A stretch of DNA of 64,000 bases, from the NCBI GenBank assembly GCA_046331175.1, contig JAXLRI010000004.1, forward strand, positions 659,005-723,004, given 5' to 3'. The first letter of the stretch is position 1. Every line of letters starts with the position of its first letter. Shown here piece by piece: positions 26,288 through 35,060 of this stretch. The translations under genes and the position numbers were made by a program. A model generated the notes under the pieces. That model was not told the origin of the DNA and did no database searches. It saw only the letters and a program-made list of their open reading frames with translations. The DNA comes from JAWKIW01 sp046331175 (GTDB lineage Bacteria; Actinomycetota; Acidimicrobiia; Acidimicrobiales; Acidimicrobilacustridaceae).

Positions 26288-26865
26288 GAACGAGAACGTG
26301 TCGGAGCGACGCGAAGCTCAACGCGATGACGAGATGGCGTCAGCTCGCCCAGACGACTGTGACCCGGTTCGGGTGGCGACTTGCCTTGTCGTCCTCGGCG
26401 CGTTGCGCGGCGCCGAGGACTGCGAATCGTTACACCTGCTCGCTGGACGCGAGGCTGCGGGTGTCGACATCGTCACTCTCGCCGACGCCCCCGACTAGGA
26501 CCGCGACCGGGTCGAGGACCAGCCATTCCTCGAAGGCTCCCAGTCCAATCTCCGGGTGATCCGCCTCACCCAGCGCCAGACGTTGCCTCCGCACACCCAC
26601 GGCACGTCCGACCTCATGGTCTACGCGGTCGAAGGCGAAGGGGTGCGAACCAGAAGAGGCGATTCAGTGCAGCTCATCGACCCACCCCGGGCGCTCACTC
26701 ATCGAAAGCGTGCCAGGTCCGCGTTCGCGCACGAAGAGACGGAGCACGCGGTTCGCTGCGATGTCAGGCGTGGCCGCGGTCGTGATCGGGTGTCGTCGCG
26801 ACGCTCGATGAGACGTGCCAGGAGAACGCGGTACAGGTGATCGGACTCCCCGGCTCCAACGTCCG
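26288..26865 (+). pseudogene. decayed gene region with a cupin fragment
   Basis: A plus-strand frame contains NLRVIRLTQRQTLPPHTHGT followed by SDLMVYAVEGEGV (about 26535-26645), a typical first half of a cupin barrel with the HTH metal motif. It is preceded in frame by a TAG at 26496, and after the cupin motif the frame has no second cupin motif. The first 200 bases (from about 26300) encode an unrecognised open segment. I read it as a remnant; nothing intact is visible. Confidence 0.4.
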
Positions 26866-27755
26866 CTACCCGGAGCGTCGCTTGGGGTAGCTGGTGAGCT
26901 CGACCGGACCGTCGGGGCTGACCCAGACCGTGTCCTCGGCGCGCACCCCGAAGTGCTCGCGGTAGATCCCGCAGTTGCCGATCGCGAGCATCATGCCCGG
27001 TTCGACGCGTTCGACCTTCTCCTCGCCGTGGATCACCGCATGGCCACCCGGAATCGGGGCCTCTTCGTGTTCGATCCCCACGCCGTGGAACACCGGCCTC
27101 AGGAACCGGTCGCCGTACCCGTGGGCCGACAACACGTTGGCCATGGCCGAGTCGATTCCCATAAGCGGTGCGCTCGGGGCCGCCGCGGCGATGCCGGCAG
27201 CTTGTGCTTCGAGGTAGACGTCGAGGGCCTCGATCACCTCGCCGGGAACATCACCGACGAGGAGGGTTCGACACAGGTCTACCGAGTAGCCGGCCACGAT
27301 CGGCGCGAGGTGCACCTGCACGACGTCCCCAGTCTCGATCACCTTGGTCGATGCCGGACCGTGGGCCATGGCCGAGCGCCAACCCGACGCCACGTACACC
27401 GGGGTCGCCCAACCCTCGGCGCCCGCCTTGCGCATGGCGTACTCGGCCTCCCCTGCGACCATGGTCTCGGCGGCTCCCGCTTGGGCAGCCTGCGCGGCAG
27501 CGGCCATCCCCGCATCGGCCACGCGCCCGGCCTCGCGCATGAGCTCCACCTCGCCGGCGTCCTTGAGCATGCGAAGCCGAGACAGCACCGGCGTCGCCGA
27601 GACGACGGTCGCGTGGCCGAGGATGTGCTCGGTGAACACCTCGTGCAACGCCGCGTCGAAGAAGTTCTTCTCGAGCCCGATCGTGGCTTCGGTCAGCCCG
27701 AGCTCGGCGAGCACGTCGCGGAAGCCGTGGAACATCTCCTCCTCGCTGCGGAACA
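26866..27755 (-). pseudogene. M24-family peptidase (Xaa-Pro aminopeptidase-like), N-terminus lost at an IS
   Basis: About 296 residues of a pita-bread peptidase remain. Visible motifs are AMAHGPAS (His), VVQVHLAPIVAGYSVDLCRT, FHGVGIEHEEAP with the His/Glu metal-ligand region, and MMLAIGNCGIY. Some residues expected to be Asp ligands look changed (VQVHLAP), so activity is doubtful. The coding frame reads straight into the ISA end at 27756, so the N-terminal domain is missing. The rest of the gene is not in the window. Confidence 0.75.
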
Positions 27756-27824
27756 GGGACTGCCGCGGGTGGGGGTGACATCTGAGATGGCTTGCCCAGA
27801 GGGGCGGCCTGAAAGGATGTCGAG

Positions 27825-28118
27825 GTGCCCAAGCCCTATCCCCAGGAGTTTCGTGACGACGTCGTGAAGGTGGCTCGTGCGCGACCGGAGGGCACGACCC
27901 TCGAGCAGGTCGCCGCCGATTTCGGGATCCATCCGATGACGTTGACGAACTGGCTGCGTCAGGCGGCGATCGATGACGGTGACCGGCCCGGCGTCACGAC
28001 ATCGGAGTCGGCCGAGCTGCGTGCGGCCAAGCGCCGGATCCGGTTGCTGGAACAGGAGAACGAGGTCCTGCGTAGGGCAGCCGCGTATCTCGGGCAGGCG
28101 AATCTCCCAAAAGGTTGA
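27825..28118 (+). CDS. ISA transposase OrfA
   Basis: The 97-residue protein has a helix-turn-helix (RDDVVKVARARPEGTTLEQVAADFGIHPMTLTNWLRQA) and a C-terminal coiled coil (KRRIRLLEQENEVLRRA), the DNA-binding half of an IS3 transposase. The GTG start follows GAAAGGA. The TGA at 28116-28118 overlaps the OrfB ATG. Confidence 0.9.
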   Translation: MPKPYPQEFRDDVVKVARARPEGTTLEQVAADFGIHPMTLTNWLRQAAIDDGDRPGVTTSESAELRAAKRRIRLLEQENEVLRRAAAYLGQANLPKG

Positions 28119-28999
28119 TGTACCCGCTCGTTCGTGAGCTCGCCGCCGAGGGGATCCCCGTGGCGGTGTCGTGTCGGGTACTCAAGATCGCTCGCCAGCC
28201 CTACTACCGGTGGCTGGAAGAGCCGATCGTGGCCAGCCAGCTCAACGAGGCCTATCTCGCCAACGCGATCTGCGACGCCCATCGTGACGACCCTGAGTTC
28301 GGGTACCGGTTCCTCGCCGATGAGGTCCGCCGCCAAGACGAGCACGCCGAGGTCTCGGACCGGGTCGTGTGGCGGATCTGTCGGGACAACCGCTGGTGGT
28401 CGGTGTTCGGCAAACCCAAGACCCGCAAGGCCTCGACGCCTGGCACGGCGGCCCATGACGACCTGGTGCGCCGCGATTTCACCGCCACCGCGCCGAACCA
28501 GTTGTGGCTCACCGACATCACCGAGCACCGCACCCGCGAAGGCAAGCTCTACCTGTGCGCCGTCAAGGACGTGTACTCGAACCGGATCGTGGGCTGGTCG
28601 ATCGACTCACGCATGAAGGCCCGACTCGCTGTCGCCGCGATCGAGATGGCCGTCGGTCGCCGCGACGGTGACGTCGCCGGCTGCATCGTTCACAGCGACA
28701 GGGGCAGCCAGTTCCGCGCCAGGAAGCTGCACCGAGCCCTCACCCGCCACCAGATGGTCGGCTCGATGGGCCAAGTCGGCTCCGCCGGCGACAACGCCGC
28801 CATGGAATCGTTCTTCGCGCTCCTGCAACGCAACGTGTTGGACCGCCAGACCTGGGCCACCCGCGACGAGCTGCGCATCGCCATCGTCACCTGGATCGAA
28901 CGCACCTACCACCGGCGCCGACGCCAAGCCCGACTCGGCCGCCTCACCCCAATCGAATACGAGATGATCAACACCCCTCAGACGGCAACCGCCGCCTGA
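28118..28999 (+). CDS. ISA transposase OrfB (DDE integrase)
   Basis: The 293-residue catalytic half has an HTH_21 segment and an rve core with the DDE residues in LTDITEH, HSDRGSQF and AMESFFALLQ. The ATG overlaps the OrfA stop (TGATG). CCAAAAGG just upstream could also allow a -1 frameshift producing an OrfAB fusion, as is usual in IS3. It differs from copy 2 at several residues. Confidence 0.9.
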   Translation: MYPLVRELAAEGIPVAVSCRVLKIARQPYYRWLEEPIVASQLNEAYLANAICDAHRDDPEFGYRFLADEVRRQDEHAEVSDRVVWRICRDNRWWSVFGKPKTRKASTPGTAAHDDLVRRDFTATAPNQLWLTDITEHRTREGKLYLCAVKDVYSNRIVGWSIDSRMKARLAVAAIEMAVGRRDGDVAGCIVHSDRGSQFRARKLHRALTRHQMVGSMGQVGSAGDNAAMESFFALLQRNVLDRQTWATRDELRIAIVTWIERTYHRRRRQARLGRLTPIEYEMINTPQTATAA

Positions 29000-29032
29000 C
29001 CAACCACTGTCACCCCCACCCGCGGCAGTCCC

Positions 29033-29714
29033 ATCCTCCGCCGAGCCACCGCATCGCTGCCAGCCGCATCCCAGCAGGCCCGAACCGCCGCCGCGCCGAG
29101 CGGTTCGGCTCCCCGCTCCTCCAGGAGCCGTCCGACGAGGTACGGGTCAATGGTAGTCCGGCTCAGCGTCTGCCGACACACGGGGCAGTACAGCACCGGC
29201 CGCTTCTGGTTCGTGCCGCGGCACATGTACACCTCACAGTCATCGCAGCGGGCGACCCGCGACAGGAACGGGCTGGTCGCCTCCCGCTCGCCCCGCTTGC
29301 GAGCCTGGGGGCTGTTAAGCTTGGCGCTACGGGTGACGATGTCGTCGAGGAGCTCGAACATCGCCTCCTCGTCCTGACGGGGCGTGAACGTCAGGCTGTC
29401 CACAATCCGGTTCTTGAACCCCTTGCCCGCCAGGTCCCGCTTGAGACGCCGGACAGTGATGTCCTGCAGCGCGGCCGCGTCCAACAACGCGCCACGCGAG
29501 AACCGGCGGGAATCGATCATCTCCAACAGCGCGGTGAACGACTCGGGGTGGCCGTTGTGGGGCGTCGCCGACAGGAACAAGCGATGCTCACACTTGTCCG
29601 CCAACTGGCGAACCGCGACGGTTCGCTGCGTGTCGATCGCGTACCCGCGACCACCGGCGATCGAAGGTGGACTCGATGGAGCCACGTGATGCGCCTCGTC
29701 CACGACGAGAACAT
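29033..29714 (-). pseudogene. chimeric remnant: SNF2 helicase (DrmD-like) fused to serine-recombinase zinc ribbon
   Basis: This fragment is trapped between ISB (right) and ISA (left). On the minus strand the first about 130 codons read NVLVVDEAHHVAPSSPPSIAG and later LFLSATPHNGHPESFTALL, motifs II and III of an SNF2 helicase strongly resembling DrmD of the DISARM phage-defence system. From about 29320 downward the frame becomes ARKRGEREATSPFLSRVARCDDCEVYMC ... LYCPVCRQ, the zinc ribbon and C-terminal helix of a large serine recombinase. The join keeps the frame. Neither part is functional. The DISARM assignment is by resemblance. Confidence 0.6.
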
Positions 29715-30325
29715 TGAAGCGCCCCGGGTTTCGTGGAGGCTCTGGCTATTGGGTCACGGCCAGGTCGGCTGTGACGGTCTGACGGGAGTAGGCGTCTTCG
29801 TGGGCGGCGGGGGTGGTGTAGCCGGCGCCGGTGGTGATGGTGCCGTGGCGGCGGCGGTTGTTGAACCAGTCGACGTAGGTCATGGTGGCGAACTCGACGT
29901 CTTCGATCCCTGACCAGGGGCCGTGCCGGTAGATGAGCTCCCACTTGTAGAGCCCGTTGAACGACTCCGCCAGGGCGTTGTCGTAGCTGTCGCCCTTGGA
30001 GCCGACCGACGCGACGATCTCGTTGGCCTCCAGCCGGTCGGTGTAGCGGATGGCGAGATACTGCACGCCGCGGTCGCTGTGATGGACCAGGCCCGACAGG
30101 TCTGCGCCGGCGCGTTGGCGGTTCCAGATCGCCATCTCCAACGCATCGATCGCCAGGTCCGAGCGAAGGGACTTCGATGCCTGCCACCCGACGACCATGC
30201 GGGAGAACACGTCGACGATGAACGCCAGGTACACCCAACCCGAGTGGGTCTTGACGTAGGTGATGTCGGCCACCCACAACCGGTTCGGTGCCGGCGCCCG
30301 GAACTGGCGGTCGACGAGGTCGGCG

Positions 30326-31772
30326 GAGCCTGTCAAGTCTTCTGTGTAAGTAGCTCGTGGTTGGTTGGTCAGATCCGGCCGGCGACGCGGTCGGGGTAGG
30401 CGATGGTGAGGGCGCCCAGGGCGGCTTTCCAGCCGTGGGTGGTGGCGCCTTCGACGAGACGGCCGGGGGCTCGCCGGTCGTTGCGGGCCTTGCCGGCCTC
30501 CTTGGCTCGTTGCCGGGCCCGCTTGTCTTCGATGTCGCGGATGGCGAGCCACAACAGCTTGATGACGGCGTCGTCGTTGGGGAAGTGCCCGCGGTTCTTG
30601 ATGATCTTGCGGAGCTGGTAGTTCAGCGACTCGATGGCGTTGGTCGTGTAGATGATCCGGCGGACCTCGGGCGGGAACTCCAGGAACGGGATGAACCGCT
30701 CCCAGGCCGAGGTCCACGTCGAGACCGTCGCTGGGTAGCGCTGACCGAGCTCGGAGCCCTCGAAGTCCAACAGGGCGGTCTCGGCGGCCTCGACGGTGGG
30801 GGCGGTGTAGATGGCCTTGAGGCCCGCCGCGACCTTCTTGCGGTCCTTGTAGGACACGAACCGCATCGACGCCCGGATGAGGTGCACGACACAGGTCTGC
30901 ACGGTGGCCTGGGGCCAGGTCGCCTCGATGGCCTCGGGGAACCCGGTGAGGCCATCGCAGCACACGATGAGCACGTCCTTGACGCCCCGGTTGGCCAGCT
31001 CGGCGCACACCCCCGCCCAGAACTTGGCGCCTTCGGTGGCTTGCACCCAGATGCCCAGCACGTGCTTGATGCCGTCGAGGTCGACGCCCACGGCGATGTG
31101 GGCGGCCTTGTTGCGGACCTGGTGGCCGTCACGGACCTTCACCACCAAGGCATCCAGGTAGATGATCGGGTAGAGCTCCTCGAGGGGCCGGGTCTGCCAC
31201 GCCTTGACCTCTTCGAGGACGGCGTCGGTGATCTTGGAGATCGTCTCGTGGCTCACCTCGGTGCCGATGGTGCGGGCCAGGTGCGCCTGGATGTCCCGCA
31301 CCGTCATCCCACCGGCGTACAGCGAGATGATCATCTCGTCGAGGCCGCCGAGCCGGCGGGCGCCCTTCGGGACCAGCCTGGGCTCGAAGCTGCCGGCCCG
31401 ATCCCGGGGCGTGTCCAGACCCACGTCACCGATCTCGGTCAACACGGTCTTGGGGGTCGACCCGTTCCTCGAGTTCGGCGACCCCCGGCCCGCCGGATCG
31501 CCCTTCTCATAGCCGAGGTGCTCGGTCAGCTCGGCCTGCAGACCACGCTCGAGCACCGCCTTGATCAACCCGGGCAAGAACCCGCCCTCACCGGTCAACT
31601 GCAGCTCGCCCGCATCAACACGGGCCATCAGCTCATCGAGCAACCCCGCGTCGATCAGCTGATCCACTGCGGCCTGCTCGGCTTCACCCATCACGGCATC
31701 GTCGGTCATCACGATCGTCATGTCACTACCTCACTCGATGAGGAGCTCCTACACAGACCATCTGACACGCCC
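30326..31772 (-). mobile_element. IS256-family element copy 1 (1,447 bp), nested in ISB
   Basis: It is bounded by imperfect inverted repeats (GAGCCTGTCAAG at one end, GGGCGTGTCAGA read inward from the other) and by an 8-base target duplication GGTCGGCG (30318-30325 and 31773-31780). The duplication lies in ISB orfB, proving direct transposition into that IS. Confidence 0.95.
30369..31721 (-). CDS. IS256-family (mutator-type) transposase
   Basis: The 450-residue DDE transposase has catalytic regions in IIYLDALVVKVRD, VCCDGLTGFPEAI and the downstream Glu segment (RFIPFLEFPPEVRR), plus the YTTNAIESLN signature of the mutator family. It is full length and appears intact. The translated product matches that of copy 2 at 53190-54542. 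Confidence 0.95.
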   Translation of the reverse strand: MTIVMTDDAVMGEAEQAAVDQLIDAGLLDELMARVDAGELQLTGEGGFLPGLIKAVLERGLQAELTEHLGYEKGDPAGRGSPNSRNGSTPKTVLTEIGDVGLDTPRDRAGSFEPRLVPKGARRLGGLDEMIISLYAGGMTVRDIQAHLARTIGTEVSHETISKITDAVLEEVKAWQTRPLEELYPIIYLDALVVKVRDGHQVRNKAAHIAVGVDLDGIKHVLGIWVQATEGAKFWAGVCAELANRGVKDVLIVCCDGLTGFPEAIEATWPQATVQTCVVHLIRASMRFVSYKDRKKVAAGLKAIYTAPTVEAAETALLDFEGSELGQRYPATVSTWTSAWERFIPFLEFPPEVRRIIYTTNAIESLNYQLRKIIKNRGHFPNDDAVIKLLWLAIRDIEDKRARQRAKEAGKARNDRRAPGRLVEGATTHGWKAALGALTIAYPDRVAGRI

Positions 31773-32138
31773 GGTCGGCGGGCCGCTCGAGGGTCTGGTC
31801 GCCCTCGGTCGTGCGCACCCAGGTGCGGCCCCGCCGACAGCCAGCCAGGCCCATCTCCCGCATCAGCCGCTCGACCCGGCAGCGACCGACGCGGACGCCG
31901 TCGACGTTGTTGAGGTGGTCCCAGACCTTGTCGGCCCCGTACACCTGCAGGTTGGCGTCATAGACCCGGCGGATCTCGGTCTTCAGCTCGGCGTCACGCA
32001 CAGCCCTCGCCGACGGAGGGCGCCGCTTGGCGGCGTGGTAGGTCTGGGGAGCGATCCCGCACACGGCGCAGATCGGCTCGACTCCCCACACCAGCCCCTC
32101 GGCGGTGCGACGGTGCCGGTTGGCGTCGATGAACGCGA

Positions 32139-32459
32139 TCACCTCTTGGACTGGCGGTCGAGCTCCGCCCCGAAGAAAGCCGACGCCGCCTTCAAGATCT
32201 CGTTCGCTCTGCGCAGCTCGGCGTTCTCGCGCTTGAGCCGCTTGATCTCGGCCGACTCCTGCGAGGTCACCCCCGGTCGGGTGCCACCGTCGATCTCGGC
32301 ACGGCGGACCCACTTGCGCACCGTCTCCGGCGTCGGGCCCAGCTTGTCGGCGACCGAGCAGATCGCCTCCCACTGCGAGTCGTGCTCGTGCTGGTGCTCG
32401 AGCACCATCCGCACCGCCCGCTCACGCAGCTCGGTCGGGTACTTCCCATGTCGTGGCAT
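32139..32459 (-). CDS. ISB copy 1 transposase OrfA
   Basis: The 106-residue IS3-type OrfA has a helix-turn-helix (ELRERAVRMVLEHQ ... LGPTPETVRKWVRRAEID) and a leucine-zipper-like C-terminus (IKRLKRENAELRRANEILKAA). The ATG at 32459 is used. Its TGA overlaps the GTG of OrfB. Confidence 0.88.
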   Translation of the reverse strand: MPRHGKYPTELRERAVRMVLEHQHEHDSQWEAICSVADKLGPTPETVRKWVRRAEIDGGTRPGVTSQESAEIKRLKRENAELRRANEILKAASAFFGAELDRQSKR

Positions 32460-32512
32460 GACTCCATCCTTCACTCAAGGTATGGAGCCTCCACGGATCC
32501 CGGGGCGCTTCA

Positions 32513-33463
32513 CGCCTCCCGATCACCCGTGCTGTCGCGGCGGAACGCGATCAGCACGCGGCGGATCTCATGCTCGGCGAGCAGCGCCCGGTGAGACGCG
32601 TCGACGCCTTCGGGGCCGGCGACGGCCACGACGTGGCGCAGCCCGGCCGACCACAACGTGAGGGCGTCGATGATCGAGGCGCACACGATCACCTCGTCGA
32701 AGCTCTCCACCGCCGCCACGTTGAACAACGGGCGCTCCACCGACGCCAACCAGGTGTGCAGCGGCGTGCCCTTGCGCAACGCCCCACCGATCTTGCGCCC
32801 GTAGAGCTGCACGACCTGATCGTTGGTGTCGACGATCGGGAAGGTGACCGACCCCCGGAACGCCTCATGGCCCGACGACTTGCGATACACGCCCAGGTCC
32901 TGCAGGCGCTCGCGCAGCTCGCGGCCCTCGACCCGGTTGGCGTGCGGCAACCGAAAGCACAACGTCCGGTTCGACAACCCCAGCCGGAACGCCCGCGTCG
33001 CTTCTTCGTTGATGCGCCGCCGCGCCAGCCACGCCAACGCCTCGGCCTCCTCGAGCAGCGCCCGGTGGTAGAACCCGACCACCGCGTCGAGGAGCACCGC
33101 GTCCGACATGCCCGCATCGAACGGCGCCGCCAACTTCGGGACCGTCGACCGCTTCGGCCGCCGGCCGTTGACGTTGCTCGACACCGGCAAGCCCTCACGC
33201 AGCAGCTCGACCGCGTGGCGCTCCGACACCCCCTCGGCGCGCATCACCCACTCCACCGAACCGCCCTTGGCGTCACAGTCCGAGCACGCCCACGTGTTCG
33301 CCGCCGGCACGACCGTGAGCGCCTTCGCTGACCCGCACCACGGACAGGGCCCCGCCAGCTTCCCGCGGCGAGCCGCCAACGCGATGCCCGCCCCCTCCAC
33401 CAGGCGCTGCACCGACACCTCATCGCGCAGGCGGGCCACCACCGCCCCGGTCACCCCACGCAT
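32513..33463 (-). pseudogene. N-terminal fragment of the element primase, truncated by ISB
   Basis: The fragment holds 317 codons matching the start of the intact primase at 39677-42862: the zinc-binding module (CPWC ... CSDC) and part of the TOPRIM-like region, ending where ISB begins. It lacks the ATPase half and cannot be a full primase. Confidence 0.88.
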
Positions 33464-33665
33464 CAGCTGGCTCCATTCGTGGGGCTCGCGGGCTGGCGCG
33501 CACACAGCGCACAACCGCGCTGGCCGAACGCCGGGGGCTGGGCACACTGTCGGCTTGGATCTGTCACGCTCAGCTCCTTTACGCTCGAACCGTCAAGTAG
33601 CAATATTGCGTGTGATAGTCGCGAATCCTCTAGGTCGAGTCAAGGACGCTCAGGAGGCCACCCGT

Positions 33666-34043
33666 ATGGTCACAACACCCATCCCGCCGACCAGCTGGGC
33701 CGCCATGAGCTTCGCCGAACGACTCGCCGCCACCCGCCGGCACCGAGAACTCACCCAAGACGCCCTCGCCGAGCGCGTCGGGGTCCACGTCTCCCAGATC
33801 CGCCGCTACGAAGCCGGCACCTCGGCGCCCACCCTCGACGTGCTGCGCAACCTCGCCCTCGCCCTCAACGTCAGCACCGACAGCCTCGTGTTCGACGAAG
33901 GCGAACGCGGCCCCGACGACGAGCTCGCCCTCACCTTCGAAGCCATCACCGGACTCGAACCCGACGAACGTGCCCACGTCCAAGCGGTCCTCGAAGGGCT
34001 CCTGCTGCGTCACCAAGCCCGGCGCATCACCAAAGCCAGCTGA
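33666..34043 (+). CDS. XRE-family regulator (copy A)
   Basis: The 125-residue protein has a canonical lambda-repressor-like helix-turn-helix (SFAERLAATRRHRELTQDALAERVGVHVSQIRRYEAG, about residues 16-52) and a short acidic C-terminal domain (VFDEGERGPDDE). AGGAGG lies 8 bases before the ATG. It is divergent from the primase and probably controls the element's replication/recombination genes. Its product matches that of copy B at 44345. Confidence 0.9.
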   Translation: MVTTPIPPTSWAAMSFAERLAATRRHRELTQDALAERVGVHVSQIRRYEAGTSAPTLDVLRNLALALNVSTDSLVFDEGERGPDDELALTFEAITGLEPDERAHVQAVLEGLLLRHQARRITKAS

Positions 34044-34079
34044 GCCACAGGGATCGTCGGCCCGACGAACCAGTACCGA

Positions 34080-34196
34080 TCACCGATGCTCGTCCTTCTT
34101 CGCATTCCGCTTCTTGATGATGTCGCGGACGACGCCCACGACGATCAACGCCAAGATCACCACACCGAACAGCTGTCCTGCGTTGTACGCGCTCAT
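34080..34196 (-). CDS. 38-residue single-helix membrane protein (copy A)
   Basis: A short N-terminus is followed by one helix (LFGVVILALIVVGVVRDII) and a Lys/Arg-rich tail (KKRNAKKDEHR). Its ATG overlaps the stop of the upstream membrane gene (ATGA). The role is unknown. Confidence 0.55.
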   Translation of the reverse strand: MSAYNAGQLFGVVILALIVVGVVRDIIKKRNAKKDEHR

Positions 34197-34543
34197 GCGC
34201 TGCCTTCCTGACGCTGATGAGATGCCTTGCCTCGATGACCGCGTGCATTCAACGCCGCGCCGGCGCGATAGAGCACGCCCCACGACAGATACGACCCGAC
34301 GGTGGCCGTTGCGAGAACCATCAGCAGCGCAGGCCACGGCAACCTCGGGTCGGACAAGCCGGTCGATAGCCAGGTGATGCCGAGGATCAGGAACGGATCG
34401 GGAAACAGCACCGGCGAGATGTTTACGCGAACGCCCCGGAGACCGGCGCGGAAGTGCGAGACACCGACGGCGACCTGATACGTGATCTTCACGGCGAACA
34501 GCGCCGCCAACACCGCGAGCAGCAACTCGGCGTTCGAGCTCAT
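34193..34543 (-). CDS. 116-residue membrane protein next to the Rhs immunity gene (copy A)
   Basis: About three hydrophobic segments (LLLAVLAALFAVKITYQVAVG, then PFLILGITWLSTGL, then PALLMVLATATVGSYLSWGVLY) and a basic tail. ATG at 34543 with GAGAAGAG upstream. It lies 70 bases after the immunity-like gene, in the same orientation. No family is recognised; it might be a second immunity or an accessory factor, by position only. Confidence 0.55.
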   Translation of the reverse strand: MSSNAELLLAVLAALFAVKITYQVAVGVSHFRAGLRGVRVNISPVLFPDPFLILGITWLSTGLSDPRLPWPALLMVLATATVGSYLSWGVLYRAGAALNARGHRGKASHQRQEGSA

Positions 34544-34613
34544 CGGCTCTTCTCGTCGAACGCATTCGCCACGGTCACAGCACGAACGATCCGGCCCACG
34601 CGGTACGCCGACA

Positions 34614-35048
34614 TCACCCGCTCCCCGGATCGTCTTCGGGGACCGCGGGGTAAGGGGCGAAGTGACGCCCGAGACGTGCGACCGCCGTCCGAGGACTGGG
34701 CGGGCCCGACAACCGGAACTTCCGGCCCTCAGCCTCGATGACGCCACGAGCGGAGATCGCGCCGGCAAACGTTGCCGCCAACATCAACCTGAGGTCCTCA
34801 AAGAGGGCGTCCCGATCCTTCTCGTCCTTGATCAGCCAGTCGGCCTGCTCCCCCGATTCAAGCTCCCAGAAGAGCGTCCCAGGTTCCACCGTGGTGAGGG
34901 ACACGTCTGCAGTCCCGGTGATCCCCGAGCGGATGAACAGGGTCTTAGCGCGCGTGCTGTGTTCGAACTCCAGCTCGCAGCTAACGCCCAGCGAAGACGC
35001 AACGTCACGAACGAGAGCACCGACTTCCTGCAGATCCACGCTTATCAC
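34614..35048 (-). CDS. putative Rhs immunity protein (copy A)
   Basis: The 144-residue soluble, acidic protein begins 12 bases after the stop of the Rhs toxin tip, the usual place of an immunity gene. Features are a beta-rich middle (TLFIRSGITGTADVSLTTVEPGTLFWELESG) and a helix DEKDRDALFEDLRLMLAATF. The GTG at 35048 follows AACGAGG. No family is recognised by name. Its translation matches copy B at 45293. Confidence 0.6.
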   Translation of the reverse strand: MISVDLQEVGALVRDVASSLGVSCELEFEHSTRAKTLFIRSGITGTADVSLTTVEPGTLFWELESGEQADWLIKDEKDRDALFEDLRLMLAATFAGAISARGVIEAEGRKFRLSGPPSPRTAVARLGRHFAPYPAVPEDDPGSG

Positions 35049-35060
35049 GACGTGACCTCG

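Larger units (their letters stand above)
27756..29032 (+). mobile_element. ISA copy 1, IS3-family insertion sequence (1,277 bp)
   Basis: The ends are perfect 25-base inverted repeats (27756-27780 and 29008-29032) beginning GGGACTGCCGCGGGTGGG. The element contains two overlapping transposase frames. The flanks (ACA left, ATC right) are not a target duplication, unlike copy 2, so the surroundings have recombined since insertion: the left flank is the M24 gene and the right flank is unrelated helicase DNA. Confidence 0.93.
29746..32142 (-). pseudogene. ISB copy 1 transposase OrfB, split by IS256 insertion
   Basis: The N-terminal part (31773-32142, VIAFIDANRHRR ... TLERPAD) is separated from the catalytic part (29746-30325, LVDRQFRAPAPNRLWVADITYV ... 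HHSDRGVQYL ... ALAESFNGLYK) by the 1,447-base element. Copy 2 is uninterrupted and shows the intact 313-residue form. Confidence 0.85.
29715..32512 (-). mobile_element. ISB copy 1, IS3-family element, interrupted by IS256-family element
   Basis: The inverted ends start TGAAGCGCCCCGGG on each side. Subtracting the nested IS256 element and its 8-base duplication (1,455 bases) leaves 1,343 bases, exactly the length of copy 2. The outer flanks (CAT and CGC) do not match, so no target duplication remains. The left flank is helicase DNA and the right flank is primase DNA, which points to recombination through this IS. Confidence 0.92.

Noticed and set aside
30357..31913. Plus-strand frame opposite the IS256-family transposase (also at 53178-54758)
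   Set aside because: It is a repeat-free shadow of the transposase and has no recognisable domain.
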